Notes: generated by a model not told the origin, from the letters alone. A DNA stretch of 64,000 nucleotides from Steinernema hermaphroditum (GCA_030435675.1 CM059625.1:12152001-12216000), one strand, 5' to 3'; shown: positions 1-13,600, numbered from the stretch's first letter. Numbers and translations are program-made.

Positions 1-3000
1 CATCAGCTGCTTGTAGTGCAGCCACACGGAATACTATATTAAAACGAATTAGCAATATTTCCTACACACACTAGTTATGCAGTGCTTCACAAACTAACGA
101 AAGACCATGCGTCAGAAATTTTTATGTAAACCACACATAAATGTTTTCTTTTGCTAATTTATGTCTTGCGTAATCAGCATAGCCTGGAACTACAGATTCG
201 AGTCTAAACAACTACCGGGCTGCTAAAAGACAACAAAATTGCAAAAATCAGGTGAACAAACACTTCACAAGCATTTGTTAAATCTAGCGATGGGGGCAAC
301 TGGAATTCCTAGAAAGTGAAACCCTGAAAACGAAACAAGAAGTCAGCAACTGTCGCTTCGCGTCGTATAGGGCGACGAGGTGTTGATGCGACCGAGTGAA
401 CCGGCCGGCTGAGTGACCATCGGTGGAGGGGTAAGCCGACGTCGTAGCCGCTAAGGCAAACACCGAGCGCAGTTCGGCGGCCCGAGTCCCGACACAATCG
501 AGATTTCGAGAACGACGTGAAAGCGGAAAACGTGCGTCATACAAAAAGCAAGGCGACCTTCGCTTGGCCTTTTCTCGAGTAATTAGTGGAGAGCTCCACG
601 GAAGGGTAATTTGGAGAAATTCTGCAATGCGACCCATTAAACCGATTTGAAGATGGAAATAGTGCGTTCTTTTTGTGTCCTCTTCGGCGGCCACTCGGAC
701 TCTCTGCAGATGCATCCATTCGTCGAAATGAAGTGTCCCTCGAATAAGAACTGGCTGCTATGCACAGACCGTTTCCCGCTTTTCACCGTATCACAGTCAT
801 TATGCTCATTTATCGACCATTCATGGCGTCGTTGTCGTTATTTCTCAGTATTTTTGTGGACGAGATCTCCCCCGCTATAGATAATGCCTTTTCGGAGAAC
901 CGAGTTCTCTTGTTCAAGCGGTCTCTGTTCAGGAGGGCCGCAATTAAATATGCAATCTTAGGAAACAGACAAATGCTAGACAAATGACAATTTGCTGTTT
1001 TTAGTACAACAATCGTTCTGGTACGCAGTGCCGTAAAATTCGCGTGAAACGCAATATGCTCAAATCCTTTCCTTGAATGTGGCACTTTTGTTTTTGTACA
1101 GAAAACCCGCAGCAGATCTTCACTCATCCGGAGTCTGCCTATATGTATACGGTAGTCATGGCGTTAGCTCTTGGTTCAACTTGTGAACAGTGGAGGAAAT
1201 CTTCCTCTGCAGAAACGCAATTAGCGATTCTAACCGGGTTTACTGCACCTTTACAATTGTACTTCCGTAGAACTTCAAGACATTAATTATCAGTGGGTGT
1301 GAGAACGGCTCTAGTTTAAGCGGAAGGACTCAATTATAATTTTAATTTCAAGTACGTCTGTCGATCCTCTTTGTACCCAGAAAACGGAAGACTTCACTTG
1401 TGGGGTGCACTTAAATTCGGCAGACTGAAAAATTTGGCGAAAAAGGGCAAAACACGAGCTTCCCTGTTGGTCTGCATGTCATTAAGAGGCTCGACATTTG
1501 CCTTTCTTAAACTACCGCCGAGGAAAAGGGTTTATCTCTCACGTATGTATAATTCACTAATTGCCATAAATCTGTCGATTGACGTGTGTTTCGTTAGCAC
1601 GTCGCAGTGGACATCGCGCGTACATTGCCTAAAAGGGCACCTATGAATTGCTAAGATTGCCTCAATTCACTTTCGCATCGCAGTGAGCACCGTTTTTAGG
1701 GTACCAAAACATCAACTTTGCACTTGCGTACCCAATGGTTTAGGCGAAGAAAATAGTAAACAGAAAATAGGTAACACCGTGGGCTTTGGTCTCATCAGCG
1801 TCGACGCAAGCGGCATATGCAATTATGACACATTCTGCCGTTAACGCATTTCCAGAATATAACGAACATCAATTAAGGAAATCGTGAGATCCACAACGCT
1901 CCTAACTATATTTTAGATTCATTTTTTAGATCTGTCGTGCTTGGCGACGCTGTACATTCATTCCAGTTTTCATCCAACACCGTTTTCATGCTTAGAGAGC
2001 ATTTTTGAGAATTTGCGTATTTATTTTTTATTGGCTTCATCTAAAACGATGTGCTTTGTGCTTTTCCAAAAACCGGCAACCCTTTTCCAAGGGGCAGTTG
2101 TGGCAGGAAATGCAAACAAACCGGTTGCAATATAAGCATGGCGTATACCCTCAAAATATCGCTTTTTTCAAGAACTGCTGCTTTTACGGGTGCTCAGAGC
2201 CTCGCTATTTCAGCTGTCTTTGCCTCCTCCTACCTTTTGATTTCACCTTATCCTGCTGTGCATAGACGGCCCTCGGACGTGCCGGTGAGAATGAATATGT
2301 ATTCGAGCCGCCGCTGGTTTCTGGAACGTCCTCTTCACGGAGGGCAAATTGATTTAGGCGTCACGTGTTCATTCTCATCACACCTCTCTTCTTGGATCAC
2401 GTCATCGGCGATGCTCTCTTTACGCTCTCTCCCTCTTGGAACCGAAGAAGATGAATTTCGTCCACCTTCTTAGACGGGGAGCGGAAAACACAAATTGGTT
2501 CGTTGTGAAACTAGCGCTCCGCACGTAAATTGAGTGCACACTACGGTCATTTTCAACCGATGAATTCCTTCCTGCATGCTTTCCCGCGCTATACTGTATA
2601 GGTTGGCGAGCTTCATTCTGCACTCGAAGGGTAGAGGCCCTCGCTTAGCGAAGTACTCTCATTAATTTGCATTGGCAGTAGTCATGTTAATTATAAACCT
2701 CCTTCTCACTAGGGCCGCAGCTGTCCCAAGAGAGGACATTCGTTCACGGCGGCAGGCGGAATTCTTCCGGTCAAAGACACAACCAACTTGAAGCGGTGCT
2801 CGTTGATAACATCACTTTTAATGTGTCTTCCTCCTGCAGTCGTTGCACGGACACTTTTGAAGGACTTGTTCGGTGGTATTTACGGCTCTGCACGACTCTA
2901 TCAGCGGAGATCTATTTAGTGAGAGTTCAATTAGAGAAGATTTATTCATCGCAATTTTAATTATGCGACATTCAGAGAACGACGTTCTCCGAGGACCGTA

Positions 3001-6000
3001 GCTCATCATTATTATCGTGGAGTTGTAGCCGAGGGTTGCATGTCCGAGAAGAGACTAACCAAATTATTATCACAGCCTTTGCCACCCTATTACTCACCTC
3101 ACACGACTAGCGTGTATGAAACTCTCTACGACGGTGGATTATCCCGTTTTATCCTTGACTTTCAAGAATCGACCACTCAATTCCATCATCGTCTTTGCTT
3201 TAAGCCGAAACCAAGTCAACAGTAGGTAGGAACTAAACGAACGGTAAAACCCAGATAGAAAGGTATTCGGAAACTTTTTTCTGTTAGCTGATGTCTGAAC
3301 TCATCTCATATTTACTTTTACCACTCTCATTCACGAACGAGCTGTGGTAAAGCGGTGCTGTGATGTAGCCGATTAATAATACAGATGTTTTCACCGGGAT
3401 GACGACAGCGATGAGGCAAAAAAAGGAGACTATCTTCGCTTAAGCTGTAGACTTAAGGAATCTGCCAACGCCGCCATTCAACTCCACCCAGTGAGTCAGG
3501 CAAAACCGATTGGGGAGATCGCCTTTACAGGTTGTCACATCACCTCTGTTTTCTTTTAATTACTGGTCCTCAGGTTTATTTTTACTCACTTCTTACGAAA
3601 ACATCTAATTTCGTGCTAGTTTTCCATGCTCAAATTTGTTACGTATTAACGCTTCGTCGACCTCTTTTAAGAATACCCTTCGTGCATATTAAAATCAACT
3701 TCTTGTCCAATACGTACTCATGACCGTAAAATATTTTCTTTTTTGGTTTTTATGCTTCATAAAAGTTTGGAAGCGGACGTGAGCTAGTAAGATTGTCGGT
3801 CACTGTACTCAAAACGAATTGCCTTTTGATTAGGTCACGCAGAGTGCGGAGAAGGCCATTCCTGGAACGTTTCCGTGATCGTGACTTCGTGCTTCCCTAA
3901 AACCACTTGCAATTCAGTTTGCAATAACCGCGTATTGTCGGTTCGCTCTAGTGCTCATGTGCTGGCACCTGCACAATCGCTAGAAGACCCGAGCCGTTTC
4001 CGCGTGTCAACGAGGCAGCAGCTTGTGCGCATCAATAATTAATCATCGCGGATTTATCATTTTTTGGCACGGCCACTTTCACCTGTAAGCGGATGCTGCT
4101 CCCTTCGCACCACAGTCATCGTCATCGTCACTGACGATTGCCGATTGGTGCTTCGTTTCCAATGAATACGAGAGGAGAATGGTGAAGAGTGACCGAACAA
4201 GGTAAAAGATTATGTAGCATTTCATCTACCACTTCCGTCCCCTTGTTGACTAACTTCTCTCCAAGCTGTCATTTTGCGCGATGTTCCAAAATTGACTCTC
4301 TCCTGTTTTCGGCCAGGTTTCATTTTGCATAGTGCGTGTCGGATTACGTTCATGTCCTAAGTTGATGCGCAAAAAGGCATTCGAGCGTCTTAATATATCG
4401 ACCGCTTTCGCACTCGATATACGGTAGCCTCCGTAAACAAAGGGGGAAGTTGATAATTGCGCTCCGAAACAAACGAGCAATCGCAACTGGGAGTGTTTCA
4501 GTGTGCACGTCTTATCTGAGAATGTACTCGAGCACAATGTTCAGAGCTAAAGACTCACAGATCTAATACGTTCGTGTATTTTTTTAAATATTTTCATGGA
4601 GGAACAAAATCTGAACGACGTAAAAAAGCAGCGGCGCTCGTGTGGCCATATCCCCTAGAGTAAACACTCTAAGTGAAAGCCATCCGCTCGTATTCATTAG
4701 CCTCGTTCATTAATCGGTGCTGAATTTGACAAAGTGAGTCAGCGGATACACACGGAATCCTTTAATTAAGGTGTTCGGTTCGCGCCAAAATTTTCGGAAA
4801 TGGTCGATCCCCCATGATCACCGCCAACTCCTCATTCTCTAATGCTTTCCATGAACGATGAAAGAACGTCGCTTGTTTTTCGAGAAATACGCGTCGGAGA
4901 AGTCATTCAGAAACCGAACCGTGTCACTTTCTTCCATTTTCCAGTCTTAAGGCGCCTTTGAATCCTTGCTGTTTCCATGGGCTCCATCCGTACACTACGC
5001 TATATTCAATCGGCCCTCAAATATGTTTACAAACAGTAGATTATTTTTGAGGACATGCCAGTCCAACAAGAGTACACATGAATTTGGAAATTGTTGTCTG
5101 CAAAGGGAACTTAAATTGGACGTTCGGGAAGGTTTACGATATTAGCGGAGAAGATGGAGAACCTCTGAGTTTAGTCGTCACAAAATATTGCCTCGAAACT
5201 ATTTTTTCTACGTCATTAAAGACGTCTGGCCAGAACTTTTGGAGGAGAAAGACCCTCCAGGGATGCATGCACGGACCAAGTTGGAAAGGTTAATTGCGTT
5301 GAGGTTTGGCCCCGACTTTGTAGGCAGTTGACTGCTTCAGGCATCTCGCGCATATGATGCTGTCTGAGAATATCTCTGCTACTCCGTTTGAATCTATAGA
5401 AACTACGTTCACAGCAGGCCCTTTTCAGAACTTTGCTGCAAGCGCAGTGTGAGAACATTTTTTGTGTTGTACTTTCAGACGTCGTTCTCACAATTCCATG
5501 ATTCTGGTACCGTTCTGTTCCGCTTTCCTATACGCTGTCCTAGAAGAACACAAAACTTGGCACATATAGGCTTATTATAAGGCTTTTGTAACTGGAATAC
5601 GAGAACTAACACAATTGTCTTGTATATGTTTTAGTGTGCGTCTACCTGGCCACACTGGATAATCGCGTTTGACCCTAAAATTAACTACGGATCTTGTGCA
5701 GAAAAATTTCATTTCGAGACAATTGATTTAGCCAGGAATTTAAGGAAAAAGCGTGCCATGATTAGAGCCTCCAAATTAGTGCAAATCGGATTTACGCCAC
5801 TAAAAGGTCAACTTCGTTGACGTGCCCTCTTAATTGAAATGTACAAAGTAATTGTCGGTGATACAAGGATATTTTAAGTAGTTCCTCTGCGCTCTGTGGC
5901 CTTCCTATGGGCAGAGGAAGGGGAGGGAATCTTTGATCGCCGTACTGCGTAATCGCTGGGTGTAGCGAGGCCCGCGGACAACTGATATCCACGCCCTACT

Positions 6001-6588
6001 TTCAAGGGGTTCAGCTCAATGCACACTTCCCCAACAACTCAGACAAGCTCGAACCTAGCCATAGTGCGATTCTGCGGAATCTGATACAGACGGTTTTTAG
6101 TTCTACCCACTAAGTGTTTTCCGTTTGTTTTTAATTAAATGTGCATCAATATCTTTAGAGTCCAATTTGTTGTCGCCTCGTGAGACGGCTTTTTGTCCCT
6201 AAACACACAAAGCCTATATTCTTCGCTGTGCCGCACAGCTTTTCGAATAGTCTCTTTTTTTGGAGTTCACCTTGTCCTACGGTACCGCGAAACGCACTTA
6301 TGTGAACTTTTGAGGAAAATCATGTTAACTATTTAATTCGATGTGCAGGAGGCGGTTCCTGTGCCCAGTTAACACTTCCTTCGATTTCCCAGCTTTATCC
6401 TTGGGACTGAATTCCGACATTTCTATTGTCATTTTGATGCCTTCGCCCTCTGGTGTCCTCTATCGTTATCTACTGTGACATAGTGGAAGTATACAATTAG
6501 TCGTTTTTGTGTGTTTTTGGCTTCGCGAGCTTGTTTGACGGGTGATACCAATGTTCTCCCTGCGAAGTACAAATACAGCTTTTAGGTA
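1..6588. other. gene-free stretch
   Basis: No coding region recognised on either strand. Open frames here are short (140 codons or fewer), overlap each other on both strands, and show no family motifs. The final few hundred bases before the receptor start at 6589 probably hold its promoter and 5' leader; I can point to no specific element. One pair of overlapping frames at 5078-5336 is noted separately as a weak possible gene relic. Confidence 0.5.
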
Positions 6589-8003
6589 ATGGCAATAGAG
6601 ATGAGTCGGCAACCGGATGCATTCAGTGAGTATACCGTGGCTGTATGGCTGCGAGTGTCCCAGTTCCTCTACTGGTTCGTGCTCATCATCGGCTTTGTCA
6701 CTCTTCCTCTCTTATTTCGATCGCTGATCAGTATTCTCAAATATAGTAGCAACCAATATTTCCCGTTCCTGGCGGCCATCATTGTCGGCGATTTCCTGAT
6801 GCTCTTCACTATTTCGATGACTCTTGTGCTCGAGCGATTCGCCATCGATATCCAAGGTAGGAAGTGACACAGGAAAATGGCAAAAAATAACGCAAATAGG
6901 AAATGAGTCTAACGAGAACATGATTTGTGACCGCTTTCAGGTGACGTAATGTGTAAGCTGACCGCTTTCACCACGAACGCGTCGGCTTGCTTCGTGCACT
7001 GGGTTTGGGTCGGCATGTTCGTGCAACGTTTCACCTACATCTTCTATCCACTTCGGTCGCGGCGCAACGTAGTGGCTACTCGGAAGTCCATCGGTTCGTG
7101 GATGTGGTGCCTGATGGACGACAGCTCCAAGTTGATCGCCATAACCGCCCTCTGGGCCATAGTCACTCAGTCATGGACTCCACTCCTCATCGCAGAGAAC
7201 CGCATAAGTACGAGCTCGCAAGATGGTGTCTTCTGTGGGCCCGACACTTCCATCGTCGAGTAAGCCGAATATTTTGCCTAGGAGGAATTTAGTACGCGTT
7301 TCAGTCCGACCATCTTCAAAGTGATCGTTCTCATCGAGTCGTCCTTCACCTACGCCATTCCTTTCTTCATTACTCTCTTCAGCGACATCGCCGTCCTTTT
7401 CTGGCGCAACTCCGTCTGCATCAACCAACCTCAGTTCACCCTTATAACCCTCGAAAGTCTTGGGACGTCACGATCTCTTATAAATGCGAACTCAGATGGT
7501 AGCGGCCCAATCGCCGAAAGTCAGTATCTGAAAATACAGTCCGACCGTAGCATCCAGGTACATCCGGTTTACCGTAAACCTCCTCATTTCCGAATTTCCA
7601 GAACTACCAGTCACGCCGACATCGGGCTATCTGTCGCTGTCTCGTCATGACGAGCATCAATCTCCTCCTCAATCTTCCGACGTTCATCCTGCAGATTCTC
7701 GATGAATTCCTCGTGCTTCGTCTCTCCGTCGAGAACTCCATCTTCTACATCTACGCCGACGCCATTTCCTACATTCTCTATCTCCTACAGTTCCCCCTCG
7801 TCAGCGTTTACGTGCACTATCTCCGCTACGATATGGAAGTCTACAAGTGAGTAAAGAAGTGTTGCTAGCATTTCACACATGTAAATATCAGGCGCGACTC
7901 CAAAACCCTTCGTTTGGACGAGACAACAACTGCGAACAAGCGGGTCACCTACAGTTCGCCTCCGTACGAAATAAGCAATGTCGCCGAAACTCGCCGATTG
8001 TGA
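6589..8003 (+). CDS. orphan seven-transmembrane receptor (rhodopsin-like GPCR), 398 aa
   Basis: Modelled exons: 6589-6856, 6941-7259, 7305-7557, 7602-7846, 7892-8003; all junctions are GT-AG and keep frame, with introns of 84, 45, 44 and 45 nt. The product is an integral plasma-membrane receptor expected to signal through G proteins. Seven hydrophobic segments are visible: TM1 about residues 24-48 (FWYWFV-like stretch FLYWFVLIIGF), TM2 about 59-85, TM3 starting at the Cys of VMCKLTAF near 93, TM4 near 150-170, TM5 near 200-228, TM6 (NLLLNLPTFILQ) near 300-320 and TM7 (SYILYLLQFPLVSVYVHYL) near 335-360. The usual DRY motif at the end of TM3 is replaced by QRF in FVQRFTYIFYPL. The intracellular tail is short and basic. 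The TM6 and TM7 style resembles peptide-receptor families of nematodes, but I cannot name a ligand or orthologue. Confidence 0.82.
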
Positions 8004-8121
8004 ATGAAGGAACGAGAATCCCACGTATGCAGGTATTGAGTTGTGGCATATCCCATTGACAATCTCACGAGTTCAACAACCCCTCCCTGTTCCATTCATC
8101 ACCCCTTTCAGCCATTCAGTG

Positions 8122-8127
8122 TTTATT
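8122..8127 (-). terminator. poly(A) signal candidate for the TBC1D22 gene
   Basis: AATAAA on the minus strand, about 265 nt beyond the stop codon of the TBC1D22-type gene. It lies upstream of the receptor's own poly(A) signal on the other strand, so the two 3' ends would overlap. Confidence 0.4.
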
Positions 8128-8141
8128 GCTCCTACTGAGTG

Positions 8142-8151
8142 AATAAATAAA
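8142..8151 (+). terminator. poly(A) signals of the 6.6 kb receptor gene
   Basis: Two overlapping AATAAA hexamers (8142-8147 and 8146-8151) about 140 nt after the receptor stop codon at 8003. Position and strand fit mRNA 3' end formation. Confidence 0.6.
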
Positions 8152-8389
8152 TTATACTTACATTATGCTTTACATAGAAGTTCGAACACAGTTGACACTT
8201 GGCATTCAGAACCGAAGTGCAAGAAGGCACACAGGGGATGAGATGAGGGATAAGAATGTGCGCTAGAATGGAAAGCACGTGACATACACCATACCACACC
8301 TAGATATCAATAGATACAACACAACAAATACAGCGATCACAGTTAGAAGATGACAATATTTCAGGTAAGTAGATATACTGGTGTTTCAG

Positions 8390-10623
8390 TTAGTTTCTTG
8401 CTGACACTGGCTGCTCCTGCTGCAGATGATTCTTTGCACCATGATAAACGGACATTAGACTGTAGGCGAAAGCTGTCACTTCGCGGATGTCTCGGTCTCC
8501 CCAGTTCTGAGTAGGAAGATTTTGTAGGAGGAGCATAATTCCCTAAAGCAATCTGTCGGCTATAGAATAGATGCTGTGTTACCTGAAAGTCCTTCTCTTC
8601 CTTCAGCTTTTGCGAGAAATGTCGCAGGAATGCTGCGCAAACGTAAACATGGAATTGTGAGAAGCCATTGCGTTCGCTCTATAAACGGAAACAGTCGACA
8701 ATTTAGACAAACAAGCAGCTGACCAGATATGTGTCCCACAGTCGGATGGTCGCGCGAAGAGGAATCTCCCTCATAAGTACGTTGTTCATCCAGCGGAAGG
8801 TGAATTGAAGGTATTCAACGTGGTTCGCCTCTAGATGTTTGTGAAGCTCCGCTAAAAGATGTAACCTTGTAAAAGGAAGGGAATAAAATTGTTTGAGGAG
8901 ACTGAGTAGGCAGGCAAAAATGAAATACTAATGCTTATTGGCCCGTCTTAACACTTCCGTACAACAGTGGTGACAGAAGTAACAACATACTTCAGATTTG
9001 CTGATTGAGGAAGAACTTACGATCTACTTTGCACATGATCTGCTTCAGTTGCAGCACTTTCAATTGAATTCCGGGTTGGGCGAACGTGTAGTTGTCCTGG
9101 ATTGTGTCCAAAAGGGCCGAAAAGCACCAGAAGCTGTCGGCTTCGATGATTTCCAGCTGTTCCAGAGGCAGCTGGGCGACGTCAAACGTCCCCACGTCAA
9201 TATCTGTAATATCATATGGTCACAAAGCAGAACAATTTGAGTACACACCGTCCTGAATAAATTCGGAAACGAAAACGACAAAGAAAGGCGTGACAAGGTC
9301 ATTTATTCCCTGTACATAGCCGCTTGCTGGATGTCTGATTGCCCAAATAAACAGAATACGCTCGAAAATCTGTAAACAAACATAAGAGAATTGAACTGAA
9401 ATTGTCGATTACCTCTTGAACTAGTTTTTGTTGAAAGAGAGGGATCAGAGGACACATTCGGGGAATGTCAATGTGAATCTAAACAAAGAAACCGTCGTCG
9501 CGGTTGCAATATGTAGCAAACCTGGCGGAATGTATCTTGATATTGATCCTCAAACCGAGTGTGGAAATATTGCTCAACGCAATTCCAGTATTCTTCCCGC
9601 TTACGATTCAGAGTCACTTCCCTTCTTTCCATGTTTGTCGGTAGATAACCCTATATGACAGGCATAGTAGAAGTCGAAATCTGACCAAACTACCGATAAG
9701 ATCCTCCAGGCCTGAGGTCTAAACTTCGCCGGAATCCCCATCCAGCACGTTTTGCGCAGTTCATCCAAGTCAACATTAAGGCATTGGGGAGATGGTGGTT
9801 GGTCGTCGCCTTTCTGCTGCGGCGTCGGTGACAACCGTAGCCCGAGCATCGTCCTCATTCGGTTAAAACGCGCAATTTCCGAGTCACCTGTAAAGACCCA
9901 CATTTGTCAAATCGAATGGAGCCTCTGAAGACCTTGATTTGATCTCGCGGGAGGCGAACTCGTAGGTCTTGGTGGTGCAGGTTTGGTGGAACTCGAAGGA
10001 TTCGGAGCGGCGGAAGCCTTGTCGAGACGAGGATAAATGCCGAGTCCGTTGACGTTGGTTGTTACACTAGAGCCTGTTCCCGGGATCGGTTCTGGAATGC
10101 GCGAATAGACGGCGATTCTCAAGTGCCGTGAACTGTGTACCTCTTTGGGTGGCAAGCCGCTGCATTGCATCTACTTTGCTGTTCTTGGAAGGAGTAGGAT
10201 TACAGTTGGGCATCAACACATTGTTCTGGGACGCCGTCGCGGCATGACGCTCCAAAACTTTTGCCGCGCTCGTTGAAGCCAACTTGTTGTCAACGGACAC
10301 TTTCGCATCCCACACATCAGAGACACTGAATTGGATGATAGGAAGGCATTCAATACAGTAATCGAACCTGCTGGCGTATTTCTGAAACAGCTGTCCGGCT
10401 TTCCCACGAATGCCACCGCCACTGGCCAAATTCGCTTCGCTGAATACCGTACCATCCTTTTGAAGTGGTGGATATTGGGCACCATAGATCGGTTTCACAC
10501 TAAAAAGATGCATGAGTTTCTTGGTGGAACAAGATCAGTGTGAAGTTTAGCAAATACGGACCTTCCAGGAACAGCGCGATGTTGCCCCCAGCTCATGTTA
10601 GGCTGTTCGCTTCGCTTGTCCAT
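8390..10623 (-). CDS. TBC1D22: TBC1D22-type Rab GTPase-activating protein, 535 aa
   Basis: Exons, 5' to 3' on the minus strand: 10623-10562, 10499-10368, 10325-10141, 10091-9933, 9887-9694, 9650-9522, 9478-9413, 9369-9249, 9203-9021, 8851-8724, 8678-8583, 8542-8390. All junctions keep frame; introns are mostly 40-60 nt. The product aligns end to end with vertebrate TBC1D22A/B: N-terminal PGSVKPIYGAQYPPL, then a variable Pro/Ser linker, then the TBC domain from LDELRKTCWMGIPAKFRP. The arginine finger is in IHIDIPRM and the glutamine finger in SGYVQGINDL, so GAP chemistry should be intact. Also conserved are ADSFWCFSALLDTIQDNYTF and FRWMNNVLMREIPLR. Such proteins stimulate GTP hydrolysis by Rabs at the Golgi; the Rab target is not evident. 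Start chosen at 10623 because the N-terminal spacing matches the family; 10596 is an alternative Met. Length is close to the human protein (about 505 aa). Confidence 0.93.
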
Positions 10624-13600
10624 CTTTGAAGCGCGGAAAGGATGTTGGTCAGGAAGAAAAGAAATACAAGTCTCGTCTTTCGACTCAAAAGACAATGGTC
10701 ATTCCCGAATGCGGCGGAGCGCACGGTCGGCGTTCGGCTCTTCGCACACCAGATGAGCGACGAAGTCCGAGAAGACAACGGAGAAGATCGGAGACGGAGA
10801 GTTGGATCGGCGCCAGTGAATCCGAGCCAACTCCACGCGACCGGGCTCTCGCAGGGCAAAAGCAGCTGGCTCTATTAGTTAAATTCGTACGTTCGCTTCG
10901 GATCGCGACGCTTTGTGATACGATCTTTACGGGAGCAAATATTTGACTTTGCGCGAAATTCGCCGTTCTTCCTCGATAGGCACTAATGGGATTTGCAACA
11001 TTTTAATTGCACAGTTTTTTCTGCTTTTTTTCATGGAACTGAAGTGGAGAAAGGGCTGTCCGTCCCGTCCTCCTCCTCAATAAACATCCATTTAAACTCA
11101 ATTTCAAATGCTTATCAGTCCGATGGGACTAGTGCCGTGCTGATGACAGTTCAACCAAAATATATCGATATTTAGAAATGTGGCAATGGATACACATTTG
11201 AACCTAATTCCGGTCCCGAGCACCATAGAAAACCGTCTTAAACATGTCTGAGAACATCGGATCATATGCACTATGTTTTAATAAACAACTCCAATTCACA
11301 ATTGGCGATTGCATTTCCATTTTACATTCCGAGAGAAGCAGAAATATGATGTGAAGATTTACCGTTACCCCTTACCATAAAGTTGCCCGTATCTGTGATG
11401 TCCAGAGGTCAGTTTTAAAAGAGTTGCAGCGTGCATAACTCTACTTGTCTCAACCATTCCAATTCTGCAGACTCTCAAAAACAATCAACAATTGCTAATT
11501 GTAGGATCTTGGCGAAAGGGTCTTTGATCACACACAGGCAACGAAACATGTTTGCTGCTACTGTGTGCAGCGTCTTTGCATCTGATTATACGTTTGTGTT
11601 TTTAAAACGCATCTATTGTTCCAGTATTGCTGGAAACAACGGATATCGGGGGTCAAAAGCATACAATACCTTTTCCTCTCAAAACGTTACCAGTAAATAT
11701 AAACAACTAATGAGAAGAGAACATAACTTACTCGTTATTATTGATGTCATCAACCTCGGAGATTTTACGCTTCTGTTTCTCTGCCACTTGATCCAACTTT
11801 GGAAAACAGAGATTTGTACACATCAAGACACTCATAGCGAGCAGAGGATTACGGTCGATGCCAGCACACTAGCGTGTCTTCAAGAAAGCTTATTGGAAAC
11901 TGGATAACGAAGAGTGCAAGTGATGAGTAAGTGGCGATTCAGATGGACACTACACAAAAGGTTTCACTGCTCGCCGTGAGCGACAGCTGAAAGTAGTGCG
12001 GCCAGCTGGTCAAACCCTCAGAGTCGCGCGGACCTGCGGCTTCTCGAGGAATTCGACGGTGTCGACGGCGACCGAGGCTGGTACGTGCACGATTCTTTTT
12101 TTCTTCGTCACGGCCTTCGGGTGAAGCGCCTCGTTTTTCCTCGTTTCTCTCGCCGGCCGCTTTGTTGACCGTCGACTCAAGTCGATTGTGTTAATCGGGA
12201 AAGGTGATGATGGGGGGAAAGAGTCCGCTGAGTGCACGAGAAACTGAGACGACTCCGAAGTCCCGGTGTTGACGATCGTGGCCCACAGAGAAGACGCCGC
12301 TACGCGCTTCGTTTAGGGCGATCAGTCGGCGATCGTGCGGCACGGCAAGTCACGGAATTAACCAGCGATCAGGCTTCGAGTTTGCTCAACAAACAGCGCA
12401 ACCACGTCGATTTATGTCCGTCTCCACTATTTTCAGTCTTCCATCTTCCCCATAAGTGTTTGTTTACATGATCATTACCGAAAAGCGGAAGAAAACAGCT
12501 AAACAGCATAACGGACGATCGCCGACTGATCGCCCCATTGCAGCGAAACGTTCATGCTTCACATGATATGCCAGTGATTTCTTTTGAATGTGAGTTTCTT
12601 TGAGTTACCCGTCAGTGCATAATGGTACCCGGACAAAAAGACCAATTCTCAGTTCTCTTAACGACAATTCGTGAACTTCCAGGTAGTGTGAATTGCATGT
12701 TTCAAAATTTGAATCCTAGAAGCTTTTAAATGTCTAGGCTTTTCTGGAAAAAAAGGCCAACTAGATTCTCAACATATGCTAAGCTACCAAGACTATAGGG
12801 TTCGCTGAAAATGTCTAGGTATAAGTCTAAGCCGCTAAGTCTAGGTCTAAGACGCGACATCTGGAGCATAATTGGACACATTTGCAATGGACGTTTTTTG
12901 GACATCTTTCCGGGCACCAACAATAATAGGTGTGTTTGTACAGAGACCATTAATAAGATCGGACCAATAAATAATGTGCAACGGCTGATATAACCATACA
13001 TTAGCAGATATCTACTGTCCATTTTGTGACAGTAAAAATGACCACTTGACTTCAAACGAAAACTCACTTTGCAATTTCATCAGTTTTATTCTATACAAAG
13101 TAATAATGGCACAACACCACGAAAGGAATCAGGTAAATTCAGAGGAACCTCGCGAACTGGATTCAGGGAATCCGCCGCTCGATTGCTGCTTCTTTTACTG
13201 TACGGCGCAATTTCTTGCCCTCAAATGTCAGTGTTAAAAAACCAAAACTTTAGTAGTTCTATGGGACTGTCCACACGGATTCATTTCCTATAGATCGTGT
13301 AAATGGTGAAAGACAAAATATCTCCTATTGTCATCGTTCTTTAGCTCTCAAAGTCGGAAATGGATTCCAAAAGCTATCAACTTCTTCATACGTCCCAGGG
13401 AATCAGCAGTAACATCCGAGATAAAATAATTCACAATCCGAAATATTAAATACTTGATACAAACGATTTCTTATCCTCAGATGGTATTCAGATGACTGTG
13501 GTGTAATTATTGTCTTTCTATTGTCACATTTATGAGGCGTCCCGCATGGCATAATGCCATTGAGTCGGGAAGATAAACCGTTATACAAGCGATACGTCGA

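Noticed and set aside
2051..2473. 140-codon plus-strand open frame
   Set aside because: Overlaps two other frames, no motif; not supportable as a gene.
3068..3077. TATCACAGCC, the 5' end of the miR-2 family
   Set aside because: The adjoining sequence differs from miR-2 after base 10 and there is no complementary arm for a hairpin.
11431..11907. 158-codon plus-strand open frame
   Set aside because: No recognisable motif, no splice context, atypical protein-like composition; probably chance.
12726..13067. 113-codon minus-strand frame with hydrophobic stretches
   Set aside because: Lies over the TCTAGG repeat and has no family resemblance; a transposon relic was considered but no motif supports it.
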